NCBI RefSeq assembly: GCF_046237015.1
Contig: NZ_JBJYIN010000010.1
Location: 1 to 64,000, forward strand
DNA: 64,000 nucleotides
Direction: 5' to 3'
From: JBJYIN01 sp046237015
GTDB lineage: Bacteria; Pseudomonadota; Gammaproteobacteria; Enterobacterales; Enterobacteriaceae
Shown here: in pieces, positions 1 to 8,538 of the stretch
Numbering within the stretch: position 1 is the stretch's first letter
Layout of the letters: every line of letters begins with the position of its first letter
Translations under genes and position numbers: made by a program
Notes under the pieces: model-generated
Told to the model about the DNA's origin: nothing
What the model saw: the letters and a program-made list of their open reading frames with translations, nothing else
Database searches by the model: none

Positions 1-15
1 ATTAAATAAGTGAAG

Positions 16-45
16 AAGCCTCATGTGAAAGCATGGGGCTTTTTT
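16..45 (+). terminator. rho-independent terminator at left edge, probably of an rRNA operon
   Basis: A 10-bp stem (16-25 with 32-41, loop TGAAAG) runs into a T tract. No gene on the plus strand ends inside the window, so it must serve a transcript entering from the left. In E. coli the rrnA operon lies immediately beside mobB, and the first bases here would fit the sequence just after a 5S rRNA. The rRNA assignment is inference. Confidence 0.6.
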
Positions 46-93
46 GCGTTTGGGGTTTTAGTCCGGTTAGTGTAGAAGCTGCATGGGGAATTT

Positions 94-618
94 TTACACT
101 TTTTGTGATAGCCACCGAGAGATGAATTGTGCGATTTCCTGAGGTCGGTTCAGATCTAATAGTGGAAGCTTGGTCGACGCGATTTTACTATCTGAAGCAA
201 TAGCAATGACATGTTCATCAATTAAATCAGTAAGCTCTTTGCCTACCATCTGACGAAATAAGACAATTTTAGCGATCTTTTCATGTTTGAAACCTTCAAC
301 CAGTATAAGATCGAGCTTTGATGCATCCATCTTTTCTGCAAGCATCAGGAGGTCCGGTTCTTCCTGCTCAGGCGTTTCTTCCATCAGGGCCCAACGTTTA
401 CTACTCGCCACGATTGTTTGGTTTGCGCCCGCTTTACGCAACTCATAACTATCCTTACCCGGCGTATCAACATCCATTTCATGATGGGTATGTTTGATTA
501 GCCCAACTCGTATGCCATTTCTTGCTAACAGGGGAATGACTGCTTTTAGCAGCGTTGTTTTCCCCGTGCCGCTATAGGCTGTAATAGCAAGTAAAGGGAG
601 TGGTTTTAGGTCATTCAT
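94..618 (-). CDS. mobB: molybdopterin-guanine dinucleotide biosynthesis adaptor MobB
   Basis: MobB is a small GTP-binding protein that assists MobA in attaching GMP to molybdopterin to make the bis-MGD cofactor. The 174-residue protein has the P-loop YSGTGKTTLL at about residues 15-24 and the conserved LVEGFKHE segment near residue 107, the usual MobB layout and length. It starts 8 bp inside the end of mobA, so the two are translationally coupled in a mobA-mobB operon, as in other enterobacteria. It is the last gene of the operon, converging on the terminator at the left edge. Confidence 0.93.
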   Translation of the reverse strand: MNDLKPLPLLAITAYSGTGKTTLLKAVIPLLARNGIRVGLIKHTHHEMDVDTPGKDSYELRKAGANQTIVASSKRWALMEETPEQEEPDLLMLAEKMDASKLDLILVEGFKHEKIAKIVLFRQMVGKELTDLIDEHVIAIASDSKIASTKLPLLDLNRPQEIAQFISRWLSQKV

Positions 619-1183
619 AACGTTTTTGCCAGTTAGATAAATCTTCCGGTGAATTCAGGTTAAGAAATGCATCAGGTTGATCAATAAATGAAATTGCTTT
701 AGCGCCAATTTGTGTAATGAAAAGCATTAATTTACGATCGCCATTCTGAAGATACGTTGTTAGCGGTTCGATTAAAATTCGGTTTATTAGCAAGAGCGTT
801 GGATGGTCCCTGGATCCATCTGTTACATAGACCGCATTATTATCACCTTTCTCATTCCATAGCCGTGTAACAAGATCCAATGGAAGTCCTGGAACATCAC
901 AGGGAGCAAAGATAACCCATTCTGAGTTTGCTGCTTTCATTCCGGTAAGGATGCCAGCTAATGGGCCAGCAAAGCCTTCCTCAACATCACGGATGACTTT
1001 GTATCCACTTTGCTGATAGATAGAGATATTTCGATTAGCGCTAATGATAATGTCATCAACCTGATTTTTTAGACGCTCAAGGACGTGCTGATAAAGGGGC
1101 TTCCCCTGAAGTTCCACCAATCCTTTATCGTTTCCACCCATCCGTGTTGATTGTCCACCCGCTAGAATGATGCCAGTGATCAT
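611..1183 (-). CDS. mobA: molybdenum cofactor guanylyltransferase MobA
   Basis: MobA transfers GMP from GTP to Mo-molybdopterin, giving the MGD cofactor of respiratory molybdoenzymes. The N-terminus carries the nucleotidyltransferase signature LAGGQSTRMGGNDKG (about residues 8-22), and a DVPGLP segment matches the family's Mg-binding region. The length of 190 residues is close to the E. coli protein. It is the first gene of the mobA-mobB pair and diverges from yihD, so the 120-bp gap at 1184-1306 must hold both promoters. Confidence 0.94.
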   Translation of the reverse strand: MITGIILAGGQSTRMGGNDKGLVELQGKPLYQHVLERLKNQVDDIIISANRNISIYQQSGYKVIRDVEEGFAGPLAGILTGMKAANSEWVIFAPCDVPGLPLDLVTRLWNEKGDNNAVYVTDGSRDHPTLLLINRILIEPLTTYLQNGDRKLMLFITQIGAKAISFIDQPDAFLNLNSPEDLSNWQKRYE

Positions 1184-1306
1184 CTTTTTCCCTTGTTAGC
1201 AAAGCCATACGTTATTTTCTAAAAATTTTTACTGAAGACCAAGTTCTTTTCACATACGGCTAAGGCTGTTATTTTGAGTATCGTACTTACATTCTGAGGA
1301 TAAAAA

Positions 1307-1576
1307 ATGAAATGTCATCGCGTTAATGAACTGGTTGAACTGCTACATCCTGCCTGGCAAAAAGAACCTGATTTAAATCTTGTCCAATTTTTACAAAAAC
1401 TTGCACATGAGGCGGGGTTTGGGGGGCAGTTAAATGAACTGACAGATGATATCCTTATTTATCACCTGAAAATGCGTGATTCAGCTAAAGATCAGGTAAT
1501 TCCTGGTTTGAAAAAAGACTATGAGGAAGATTTTAAGACCGCATTACTCCGTGCGCGTGGCGTGATTAAAGAGTGA
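1307..1576 (+). CDS. yihD: YihD family protein of unknown function (DUF1040)
   Basis: This 89-residue protein has the same length and overall sequence as E. coli YihD, with the typical N-terminus MKCHRVNELVELLHPAWQ. It is soluble, with no signal peptide or membrane segment. The position between mobA and srkA-dsbA is conserved in enterobacteria. A purine-rich GAGGATAAAAA stretch just before the ATG provides the ribosome site. Its function is not established; the family assignment is firm. Confidence 0.92.
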   Translation: MKCHRVNELVELLHPAWQKEPDLNLVQFLQKLAHEAGFGGQLNELTDDILIYHLKMRDSAKDQVIPGLKKDYEEDFKTALLRARGVIKE

Positions 1577-1649
1577 TAACGTTGAAAAGTAACAGGTTCC
1601 TGATGCTGACCAGCGCATATTTTTACCTTATATATTGATAGTGGTTGCT

Positions 1650-2636
1650 ATGAACAGCTCAGTTTTTAATTTTCAGACGTTGTTCCCTGAATTAATCATG
1701 GACGCATTGCTGGATTCCGGATTACGTGTTGATTCAGGTCTAACCGCTTTAAACAGCTATGAAAACCGGGTATATCAGTTCACTGACGAAGAGCGGAAGC
1801 GGTTCGTGGTGAAGTTTTATCGCCCAGAGCGTTGGACAGAAGCGCAGATTCTTGAAGAACATGAATTTGCTCATGAACTTGCTGAAGATGAAGTTCCGGT
1901 TATCGCTCCGCTAATATTAAATGGACGTAGTCTGCATTTTTATAATGGCTTCCATTTTGCCGTTTTTCCTAGTGTTGGTGGGCGGCAATATGAAATGGAT
2001 AATGAAGAGCAGCTAGAGTGGGTCGGTCGTTTCCTGGGGAGAATCCACCAGACGGCCAGTAAATCCTCTTTTTTACAACGACCAACCATTGGGTTGAATG
2101 AGTACTTGTATGAGCCTTATCAACAATTGGAATGTTGTTCGTTGATACCAAAAACACATCGGGATGTTTTTTTACAGGCAACCAGTAGGCTCATTGATAT
2201 CGTTAAAGAGCATTGGCGTACAGACTGGTGTTCGCTGCGTTTACATGGCGATTGTCATCCAGGCAATATTTTATGGCGAGATGGCCCGTTATTTGTGGAT
2301 TTGGATGATGCTCGGAATGGACCAGCAATACAGGACCTGTGGATGCTATTGCATGGAGAGCGTCATGAGCAACGTATACAGCTGGATATCTTGTTAGAAG
2401 CTTACAGTGAGTTTTCTGAGTTTCAGGATGAGCAACTAGCATTAATTGAACCTCTACGTGCGATGAGGCAAGTTTATTATCTGGCTTGGGTTGCTCGCCG
2501 TTGGGAAGATCCCGCTTTTCCTCTAAACTTTCCTTGGATGACAGAGGCAGATTTTTGGCTTAAACAGACATCAATATTTACCGAGCAGGTTAAGCTGTTA
2601 CAGGAACCCCCTTTGCAGCTCATGCCAATGTACTGA
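1650..2636 (+). CDS. srkA: stress response serine/threonine kinase SrkA (YihE/RdoA)
   Basis: SrkA is a cytoplasmic Ser/Thr kinase of the choline/homoserine-kinase fold, part of the Cpx envelope-stress regulon in E. coli, reported to counteract stress-induced death. The protein shows LNSYENRVYQF (glycine-loop equivalent), VKFYRPERW (ATP-lysine), the catalytic LHGDCHPGNILW and the metal-binding FVDLDDARNGP. I chose the ATG at 1650 (MNSSVFNFQTL) over a TTG five codons upstream because it matches the family N-terminus; this gives 328 residues. dsbA follows 24 bp downstream, the conserved srkA-dsbA operon. Confidence 0.95.
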   Translation: MNSSVFNFQTLFPELIMDALLDSGLRVDSGLTALNSYENRVYQFTDEERKRFVVKFYRPERWTEAQILEEHEFAHELAEDEVPVIAPLILNGRSLHFYNGFHFAVFPSVGGRQYEMDNEEQLEWVGRFLGRIHQTASKSSFLQRPTIGLNEYLYEPYQQLECCSLIPKTHRDVFLQATSRLIDIVKEHWRTDWCSLRLHGDCHPGNILWRDGPLFVDLDDARNGPAIQDLWMLLHGERHEQRIQLDILLEAYSEFSEFQDEQLALIEPLRAMRQVYYLAWVARRWEDPAFPLNFPWMTEADFWLKQTSIFTEQVKLLQEPPLQLMPMY

Positions 2637-2660
2637 AATTAAATGGAGAGAGTATATTTT

Positions 2661-3284
2661 ATGAAAAGTTTATGGCTTGCGCTGATTGGTGCTGTTTTAT
2701 CTTTTAGTGCCTCGGCGGCTGAATTTTCTAATGGTAAGCAGTTTGTTGAATTAGATAAACCGGCAACGCAAGAGCCTCAGGTTCTTGAATTTTTCTCATT
2801 TTATTGTCCGCATTGTTATCAATTTGAACAGGTTTATCATATCCCTCAAGCAGTAAAAAAAGCACTGCCGGAAGGGACAAAAATGACTCGTTATCATGTT
2901 GATTTTTTAGGTCCTTTGGGTAAAAACTTGACCCAAGCTTGGGCTGTTGCTATAGCCCTGGGAGTTGAAAGTAAAGTAAGTCCTTTGATGTTTGATGCAG
3001 TACAGAAAACGCAAACTGTGCAAAACCCCAACGATATTCGTCAGGTATTTATCAATGCTGGCGTGAGTGCTGAAGAATTTGATGGTGCGCTAAATAGCTT
3101 TGTTGTTAAATCATTAGTTGCCCAACAGGAAAAAGCAGCGGCTGATTTACAATTACGCGGTGTTCCAGCCATGTTCGTTAATGGCAAATATATGATCAAG
3201 AATGATGGCTTAGATACCAGTTCAGTAGAGGCGTTTGTAAAACAGTATGCTGATGTGGTGAAGTTTCTTATCGATAAGAAATAA
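2661..3284 (+). CDS. dsbA: periplasmic thiol:disulfide oxidoreductase DsbA
   Basis: DsbA introduces disulfide bonds into exported proteins and is re-oxidised by DsbB; in soft-rot bacteria it is needed for secreted enzymes such as pectate lyases. From the ATG at 2661 the protein has 207 residues: a signal peptide (MKSLWLALIGAVLSFSASA, cleavage before AEF), the redox motif CPHC at residues 49-52 and the cis-proline segment GVPAMFVNGKY. An in-frame ATG six codons upstream exists, but the signal peptide fits this start. It is the second gene after srkA. Confidence 0.96.
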   Translation: MKSLWLALIGAVLSFSASAAEFSNGKQFVELDKPATQEPQVLEFFSFYCPHCYQFEQVYHIPQAVKKALPEGTKMTRYHVDFLGPLGKNLTQAWAVAIALGVESKVSPLMFDAVQKTQTVQNPNDIRQVFINAGVSAEEFDGALNSFVVKSLVAQQEKAAADLQLRGVPAMFVNGKYMIKNDGLDTSSVEAFVKQYADVVKFLIDKK

Positions 3285-3294
3285 TTCGTCAATA

Positions 3295-3321
3295 AACCAC
3301 GCCAGTTTCATTGGCGTGGTT
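3295..3321 (+). terminator. terminator of srkA-dsbA
   Basis: Perfect 10-bp stem AACCACGCCA / TGGCGTGGTT followed by TCTATTCTTTT, directly after the dsbA stop. Confidence 0.8.
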
Positions 3322-3661
3322 CTATTCTTTTAATTCTCTGTGTTTTATCTCTTTGGTAAATATTTTACCTTCATCAATATGTCATCGGTTAACTCATATC
3401 CACAAAAGCACTATTTTTTACTGCAAACGAATAATAATTTTAATTACTTTAACTGTATGAATGTTATGAATATAAATATGACACTTATTATCGCAATACT
3501 TATTGATAAGTGAGCTATTACTTTTACTCACAAACTTATCCACAGATTTTTCTTGCGATATGCTATGCAAAAATGGTGAATACCTTGTGTTAAGGATCGT
3601 CTCTTTCCTTCAGCTATGGCATGCTTAGCATCATGGCAGACGACAAAGATTACAGCAGGCT
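3322..3661. promoter_or_regulatory. AT-rich polA upstream region with DnaA-box-like sites
   Basis: This 340-bp gene-less stretch is much richer in A+T than its neighbours. It contains a perfect DnaA-box consensus TTATCCACA at 3536-3544 and a one-mismatch ATATCCACA at 3396-3404 in the same orientation, plus a short palindrome CTTATTGATAAG at 3499-3510. The polA promoter must lie here. Binding by DnaA is inferred from the motif only. Confidence 0.45.
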
Positions 3662-6454
3662 ATGGTTCAGATTGCAGAAAATCCCTTCATTCTCGTAGAC
3701 GGTTCATCCTATTTGTATCGTGCTTATCACGCATTTCCTCCGTTAACCAATAGCGCAGGGGAACCAACAGGGGCGATGTATGGCGTACTGAATATGTTAC
3801 GCAGTTTGCTGTTGCAATATCAGCCCAGCCATGTTGCCGTTGTTTTCGATGCGAAAGGAAAAACGTTTCGCGATGAACTGTTCGAAAACTATAAGGCTCA
3901 CCGACCACCTATGCCGGAGGATCTACGTGAACAGATAGAACCTTTGCATAATATGGTGAAAGCGATGGGGCTACCGCTTTTAGCCGTTTCCGGCGTAGAG
4001 GCGGACGATGTGATCGGTACACTCGCTGTTCAGGCGGAAAAAGCGGGTAAGTCGGTGCTGATTAGTACCGGTGATAAAGATATGGCGCAATTGGTGACGC
4101 CGAGTGTGACGCTCATTAATACCATGAATAACACCATTCTTGGTCCACAGGAAGTGTGTGATAAATATGGTATTCCCCCTGAATTGATTATCGATTTCCT
4201 CGCGCTGATGGGAGATGCATCGGATAACATTCCTGGCGTACCCGGCGTGGGTGAAAAAACGGCGCAGGCGCTATTGCAAGGTCTTGGTGGACTGGATGCG
4301 CTGTATGCCAATCTTGATAAAATTGCCGGACTTTCTTTCCGTGGTGCGAAAACCATGGCGCCAAAGCTGGAACAGCATAAAGAAGTAGCCTACCTATCCT
4401 ACCAGCTTGCCACCATTAAAACGGATGTTGAACTGGAACTGAGTTGCGATCAGCTCACCGTTAATGAACCGGACGTGGATGAGTTGCATCGTCTCTTTTC
4501 CCGTTATGAATTTAAACGCTGGCTGTCAGATGTTGAATCAGGCACTTGGATGCAGGGTAATAAAAAGAGTAGCAAGCCTGTTCAGGCGATGAGTAAGGCG
4601 GTGGTTGAGCTAGTTGCTGAAGAGGACAACGCCGTTGAGCTGTCTGCCGAAGGTTATGTCACGATTCTTGATGAGGAAACGCTGCTTAATTGGGTTGAGC
4701 GTTTAAAACAGGCTGAGGTTTTCGCTTTTGATACGGAAACTGACGGGCTGGATACGCTTACCGCGAACCTGATTGGCCTGTCATTTGCGATTAAACCCGG
4801 TGAAGCGGCTTATTTGCCGCTGGCACATGACTATCTGGATGCGCCGGAACAGTTGGATCGCGACAAGGTATTGGCCTTGTTCAAACCGCTGCTGGAAGAT
4901 GAGAAACTGCTTAAGGCTGGTCAGAATCTCAAATTTGATAAAGGCGTGATGCAGCGGTACAGCATCGATTTACGCGGCATCGCGTTTGATACCATGTTGG
5001 AATCCTACGTGCTCGACAGCGTAGCCGGTCGCCATGATATGGATAGCCTGGCCGAACGCTATTTGAACCACAAAACCATTACCTTTGAAGAGATCGCAGG
5101 TAAGGGGAAAAATCAGCTAACGTTTAATCAGATTGCACTGGAACAGGCAGGGCCTTATGCGGCCGAGGATGCCGATGTCACGCTGCATCTGCACCAGAAA
5201 CTGTGGGGGAAACTTCAGCCGCATGCCGATCTGTGTCAGGTTTTCCAGACTATCGATATGCCATTGATACCCGTTTTATCTCGCATCGAACGTACTGGCG
5301 TTTTGATCGATCCTGCGATTTTGGCGGAACATTCAAAAGAGCTCACAACCCGTCTGGTGGAGCTGGAAACACAAGCTCATGAACTGGCGGGCGAAGTGTT
5401 CAATCTCTCATCAACCAAACAGCTACAGGGCATTCTGTATGAAAAGCAGAAGCTGCCAATTCTGAAGAAAACGCCAAAAGGCGCGCCGTCAACCAATGAG
5501 GAAGTGCTGGCTGAACTGGCGCTGGATTACCCTCTGCCGAAGCTGATCCTGGAGTATCGTGGGTTGGCCAAACTGAAATCGACTTACACCGATAAGCTAC
5601 CACTGATGATCAATCCGGCGACGAAGCGAGTGCATACGTCCTATCATCAGGCTGTTACTGCGACCGGGCGCTTGTCTTCCAGCGATCCGAATCTGCAAAA
5701 CATCCCGGTTCGTAATGACGAAGGGCGCCGTATTCGTCAGGCATTTATCGCGCCTAAGGGCTACAGCATTGTGGCGGCGGACTATTCCCAAATCGAACTG
5801 CGTATTATGGCGCACCTATCGGGTGATAAAGGGCTGTTGAACGCATTTGCAAACGGGCTGGATATCCACCGGGCAACGGCGTCAGAAGTGTTTGACATTG
5901 CGGTGGATAAAGTGACCTCAGAACAGCGTCGCAGTGCGAAAGCCATCAACTTTGGCCTGATATATGGTATGAGTGCGTTTGGTCTGTCGCGTCAGTTGAA
6001 TATTCCCCGTAGCGAATCGCAGAAATACATGAACCTGTATTTTGAGCGTTATCCTGGCGTACAGGAATATATGGATCGTACCCGTCAACAGGCCGCCGAG
6101 CAGGGATACGTTTCGACATTAGATGGCCGTCGGCTTTATTTGCCAGATATTCATTCACGTAATGCGATAGCCCGTAAAGCGGCGGAACGTGCTGCCATCA
6201 ATGCTCCGATGCAGGGGACGGCGGCTGATATCATCAAGAAGGCGATGATCGCAATTGATGACTGGTTACAGCAAGAGAAGCCACTTGTTAATATGATCAT
6301 GCAGGTACACGATGAATTGGTTTTTGAGATTCATGATTCAGTGCTAGAGGAATCAAGGAATAAAATCAGAGAGTTAATGGAAGGCTGTATGCAACTTAGT
6401 GTGCCTTTACGGGTAGATATTGGAAAAGGTATGAACTGGGATGAGGCGCATTGA
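3662..6454 (+). CDS. polA: DNA polymerase I
   Basis: PolA fills gaps, removes RNA primers from Okazaki fragments and acts in repair. All three modules are present in 930 residues (E. coli 928): the 5'-3' exonuclease (FILVDGSSYLYRAYHAFP at the N-terminus, EADDVIGT, LMGDASDNIPGVPGVG), the 3'-5' proofreading domain (FDTETDG, with metal ligands D357 and E359), and the polymerase domain with motif A DYSQIELRIMAHLSGD, motif B RRSAKAINFGLIYG and motif C VHDELVFE. Nothing suggests inactivation. As in E. coli, the Spot 42 gene lies directly downstream. Confidence 0.98.
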   Translation: MVQIAENPFILVDGSSYLYRAYHAFPPLTNSAGEPTGAMYGVLNMLRSLLLQYQPSHVAVVFDAKGKTFRDELFENYKAHRPPMPEDLREQIEPLHNMVKAMGLPLLAVSGVEADDVIGTLAVQAEKAGKSVLISTGDKDMAQLVTPSVTLINTMNNTILGPQEVCDKYGIPPELIIDFLALMGDASDNIPGVPGVGEKTAQALLQGLGGLDALYANLDKIAGLSFRGAKTMAPKLEQHKEVAYLSYQLATIKTDVELELSCDQLTVNEPDVDELHRLFSRYEFKRWLSDVESGTWMQGNKKSSKPVQAMSKAVVELVAEEDNAVELSAEGYVTILDEETLLNWVERLKQAEVFAFDTETDGLDTLTANLIGLSFAIKPGEAAYLPLAHDYLDAPEQLDRDKVLALFKPLLEDEKLLKAGQNLKFDKGVMQRYSIDLRGIAFDTMLESYVLDSVAGRHDMDSLAERYLNHKTITFEEIAGKGKNQLTFNQIALEQAGPYAAEDADVTLHLHQKLWGKLQPHADLCQVFQTIDMPLIPVLSRIERTGVLIDPAILAEHSKELTTRLVELETQAHELAGEVFNLSSTKQLQGILYEKQKLPILKKTPKGAPSTNEEVLAELALDYPLPKLILEYRGLAKLKSTYTDKLPLMINPATKRVHTSYHQAVTATGRLSSSDPNLQNIPVRNDEGRRIRQAFIAPKGYSIVAADYSQIELRIMAHLSGDKGLLNAFANGLDIHRATASEVFDIAVDKVTSEQRRSAKAINFGLIYGMSAFGLSRQLNIPRSESQKYMNLYFERYPGVQEYMDRTRQQAAEQGYVSTLDGRRLYLPDIHSRNAIARKAAERAAINAPMQGTAADIIKKAMIAIDDWLQQEKPLVNMIMQVHDELVFEIHDSVLEESRNKIRELMEGCMQLSVPLRVDIGKGMNWDEAH

Positions 6455-6599
6455 GTCTGACATGGATCGTCTTTTTTTGTAATAAAAGAACAAGATAATG
6501 TGACCTGGTTTGGCTTTGTGTAATTGGTCGCCAATTTTTATGAAAGTAAACAACAAAAAATCCTTTGTTCTGATGAAAAAATGAGGTAGAGTTAAAGAC

Positions 6600-6707
6600 G
6601 TAGGGTACAGAGGTAAGATGTTCTATCTTTCAGACCTTTTACTTCACGTAATCGGATTTGGCTGAATATTAGCCGCCCCGGTCATTTATTGACTGGGGCG
6701 TTTTTTA
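6600..6707 (+). ncRNA. spf: Spot 42 small regulatory RNA
   Basis: The sequence starting GTAGGGTACAGAGGTAAGAT is essentially the E. coli Spot 42 RNA, ending in its own terminator (GCCCCGGTCA, loop, TGACTGGGGC, then TTTTTT). Spot 42 is an Hfq-dependent sRNA that represses mainly catabolic genes and is itself repressed by cAMP-CRP. Only small differences from the E. coli RNA are seen, including a 2-nt shorter U run before AGCCGCC. The location between polA and engB is the conserved one. The remainder of the gap (6708-6871) shows nothing I can support. Confidence 0.95.
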
Positions 6708-6871
6708 TTGTGCTTATCTAAGTTTTTACCGCTTAAAGCGGCAGCAACTACGCGACTGGTTGCAAGATGTCAGCACGATTTCGAACGTGAAAAGAACGCT
6801 TCTGGTGGGTGTGCATTGCGGGAATGTAGGGACGTGATGCGAGTAATAGCACTCTGCACCACGCGAAAGGA

Positions 6872-7507
6872 TTATTCCGCTTCCTGCTCTTCTTCAGCGT
6901 GTTCCAGCGTGCTGAACCAGCTATCCAATTTCTGCCGTAGTTTATCGACGCCGAGTTTTTTCAGTGATGAAAACGCTTCGACCTGAATATCACCCATAAA
7001 TGGCAAGACTGCCTCGCGAACCATATTCAACTGTGCTTTACGTGCGCCAGAGGCCAGCTTATCGGCTTTGGTCAGCAGCACTAAGACTGGAAGCTTGACA
7101 TCGACTGCCCACTGAATCATTTGCTGATCGAGATCTTTCAGCGGATGGCGAATATCCATTAGCACCACCAGTCCCTTCAGGCTGTTACGCTTTTGCAGGT
7201 ATTCACCGAGCGCACGTTGCCATTTGATCTTCATTTGCTCTGGCACTTCGGCATAACCATAACCGGGTAAATCTACCAGACGAACACCGTCTGCTACTTC
7301 AAACATGTTGATCAACTGTGTTCTACCTGGTGTTTTACTCGTACGGGCCAGGTTTTTTTGATTAGTCAGCGTATTGAGCGCGCTGGATTTTCCGGCGTTA
7401 GAGCGCCCGGCAAAGGCCACTTCGATACCGCTGTCTGTCGCCAGGTGGCGAATATCTGGGGCACTGATGACAAAATGCGTCATGTGGTAGTTATATTGCT
7501 GGGTCAC
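6872..7507 (-). CDS. engB: ribosome biogenesis GTP-binding protein EngB (YihA/YsxC)
   Basis: EngB is an essential small GTPase needed for 50S assembly and cell division. The protein has G1 AFAGRSNAGKSSALN, G2/G3 TPGRTQLIN and DLPGYGYAEVP, and G4 LLTKADKL. The reading frame stays open to 7813, but only residues from about MTQQYNYHMTHFVISAPDIRHL match the family, so I place the start at a GTG at 7507 (211 residues); an ATG at 7483 is the alternative. It is divergent from yihI. Confidence 0.93.
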   Translation of the reverse strand: MTQQYNYHMTHFVISAPDIRHLATDSGIEVAFAGRSNAGKSSALNTLTNQKNLARTSKTPGRTQLINMFEVADGVRLVDLPGYGYAEVPEQMKIKWQRALGEYLQKRNSLKGLVVLMDIRHPLKDLDQQMIQWAVDVKLPVLVLLTKADKLASGARKAQLNMVREAVLPFMGDIQVEAFSSLKKLGVDKLRQKLDSWFSTLEHAEEEQEAE

Positions 7508-7772
7508 AATGATTATCTCTATTTGGATCGCTGTCTGGTTGGCGATTATACCTATAACTGACAATAAAGGCGGTTTTATCTGTTTTGGTGCATAGACGAA
7601 AAATACGTGAGGGAAACACCTCTCTTGCACCTGGAAACACAATAGGTATAGCCTGTACCCGTGTCTGAAATAACGAAAACCATCATCGGTTGATGGGAGT
7701 CCTTTTTTATTGCCGGGCTTTCTGCTAGATTCCGCCGCAATTACCTTCACCTGTGTACCTGAGAGCAACATT

Positions 7773-8306
7773 ATGAGCCAATCCGTTAAAGGGTCAGTCA
7801 AATCCAAAATCAAAAGAAAAACTCGCGAAGAACTGGATCGTGAAGCTCGTGACAGGAAACGTCAGAAAAAACACCGTGGTCGTGTTGCAGGAAGCCGGGC
7901 TCAGGAAAAAGAGTTATCGAATACCGCTAATGGGCAGCGCAAAGTAGCCGATCCGCGTATTGGTAGTAAAAAACTGGTTCCATTAGGCGAGCTGGCGTCT
8001 GCAAAAAAGAAGGACAAGCCAACGGCTTTGGTTACGGCCAACGACGTTCCAACGTCTTCAATGTCGCCGGAAGAAGAGTTGGCAATGTTGGAAAACGATA
8101 CTCGTCTGGATGCCTTGTTGGATCGTCTGGACAATGGTGAAACATTGAGTGCTAAAGAACAATCATGGGTTGATGAAACGTTGGATCGTATCGACGTATT
8201 GATGGAACAGCTTGGTATTGAATTAGGTGACGACGATGATGAAGAGGAGCAACAGGAAGATATGTTGCAGCTTCTGAAACGTAATAGCTCGAAAGATGCT
8301 TTCTAA
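7773..8306 (+). CDS. yihI: Der GTPase-activating protein YihI
   Basis: YihI binds and stimulates the GTPase of Der (EngA), linking it to 50S ribosome maturation. The 177-residue protein has the typical composition: a very basic N-terminal half (SKIKRKTREELDREARDRKR) and a strongly acidic C-terminal half ending in GDDDDEEEQQEDML, with the conserved core RLDALLDRLDNGETLSAKEQSWVD. The ATG at 7773 matches the family; the upstream in-frame extension does not. Neighbouring engB encodes another ribosome-assembly GTPase. Confidence 0.94.
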   Translation: MSQSVKGSVKSKIKRKTREELDREARDRKRQKKHRGRVAGSRAQEKELSNTANGQRKVADPRIGSKKLVPLGELASAKKKDKPTALVTANDVPTSSMSPEEELAMLENDTRLDALLDRLDNGETLSAKEQSWVDETLDRIDVLMEQLGIELGDDDDEEEQQEDMLQLLKRNSSKDAF

Positions 8307-8309
8307 CTA

Positions 8310-8513
8310 ATGAAATTGCTAGTTCTGTTACTGGCATTATTGGTCATGTCTTATCTATTTTGCCTGTTAGGTAAATTGTGGCTTTTATCAAAACGAAAAG
8401 ACCGATTACATCGCACAGTAATGAAGAGGCCATCACCTTCAGAAGCGTGTCGTTTCAATAAAAAGCGCCGCCGGCGATGGCCTGTGAGGAAGGGAAAAGG
8501 AGTGTCCCGTTAA
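8310..8513 (+). CDS. small basic single-pass membrane protein, unknown
   Basis: A 67-residue ORF begins 3 nt after the yihI stop and ends 25 nt before hemN, so it would be co-transcribed with both. Residues 1-29 form one hydrophobic helix (MKLLVLLLALLVMSYLFCLLGKLWLL) and the rest is very basic (FNKKRRRRWPVRKGKG), which predicts an N-out/C-in anchor with a cytoplasmic nucleic-acid- or ribosome-like tail. I do not recognise a family; in other gamma-proteobacteria a longer membrane protein of unknown function sits between yihI and hemN, and this may be a reduced relative. Existence as a gene is likely but not certain. Confidence 0.55.
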   Translation: MKLLVLLLALLVMSYLFCLLGKLWLLSKRKDRLHRTVMKRPSPSEACRFNKKRRRRWPVRKGKGVSR

Positions 8514-8538
8514 TAAAAAACTGGAAGGAGTGAGCAAA

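Noticed and set aside
6708..6986. 92-codon plus-strand ORF after Spot 42
   Set aside because: It begins in the Spot 42 terminator and is antisense to engB for half its length.
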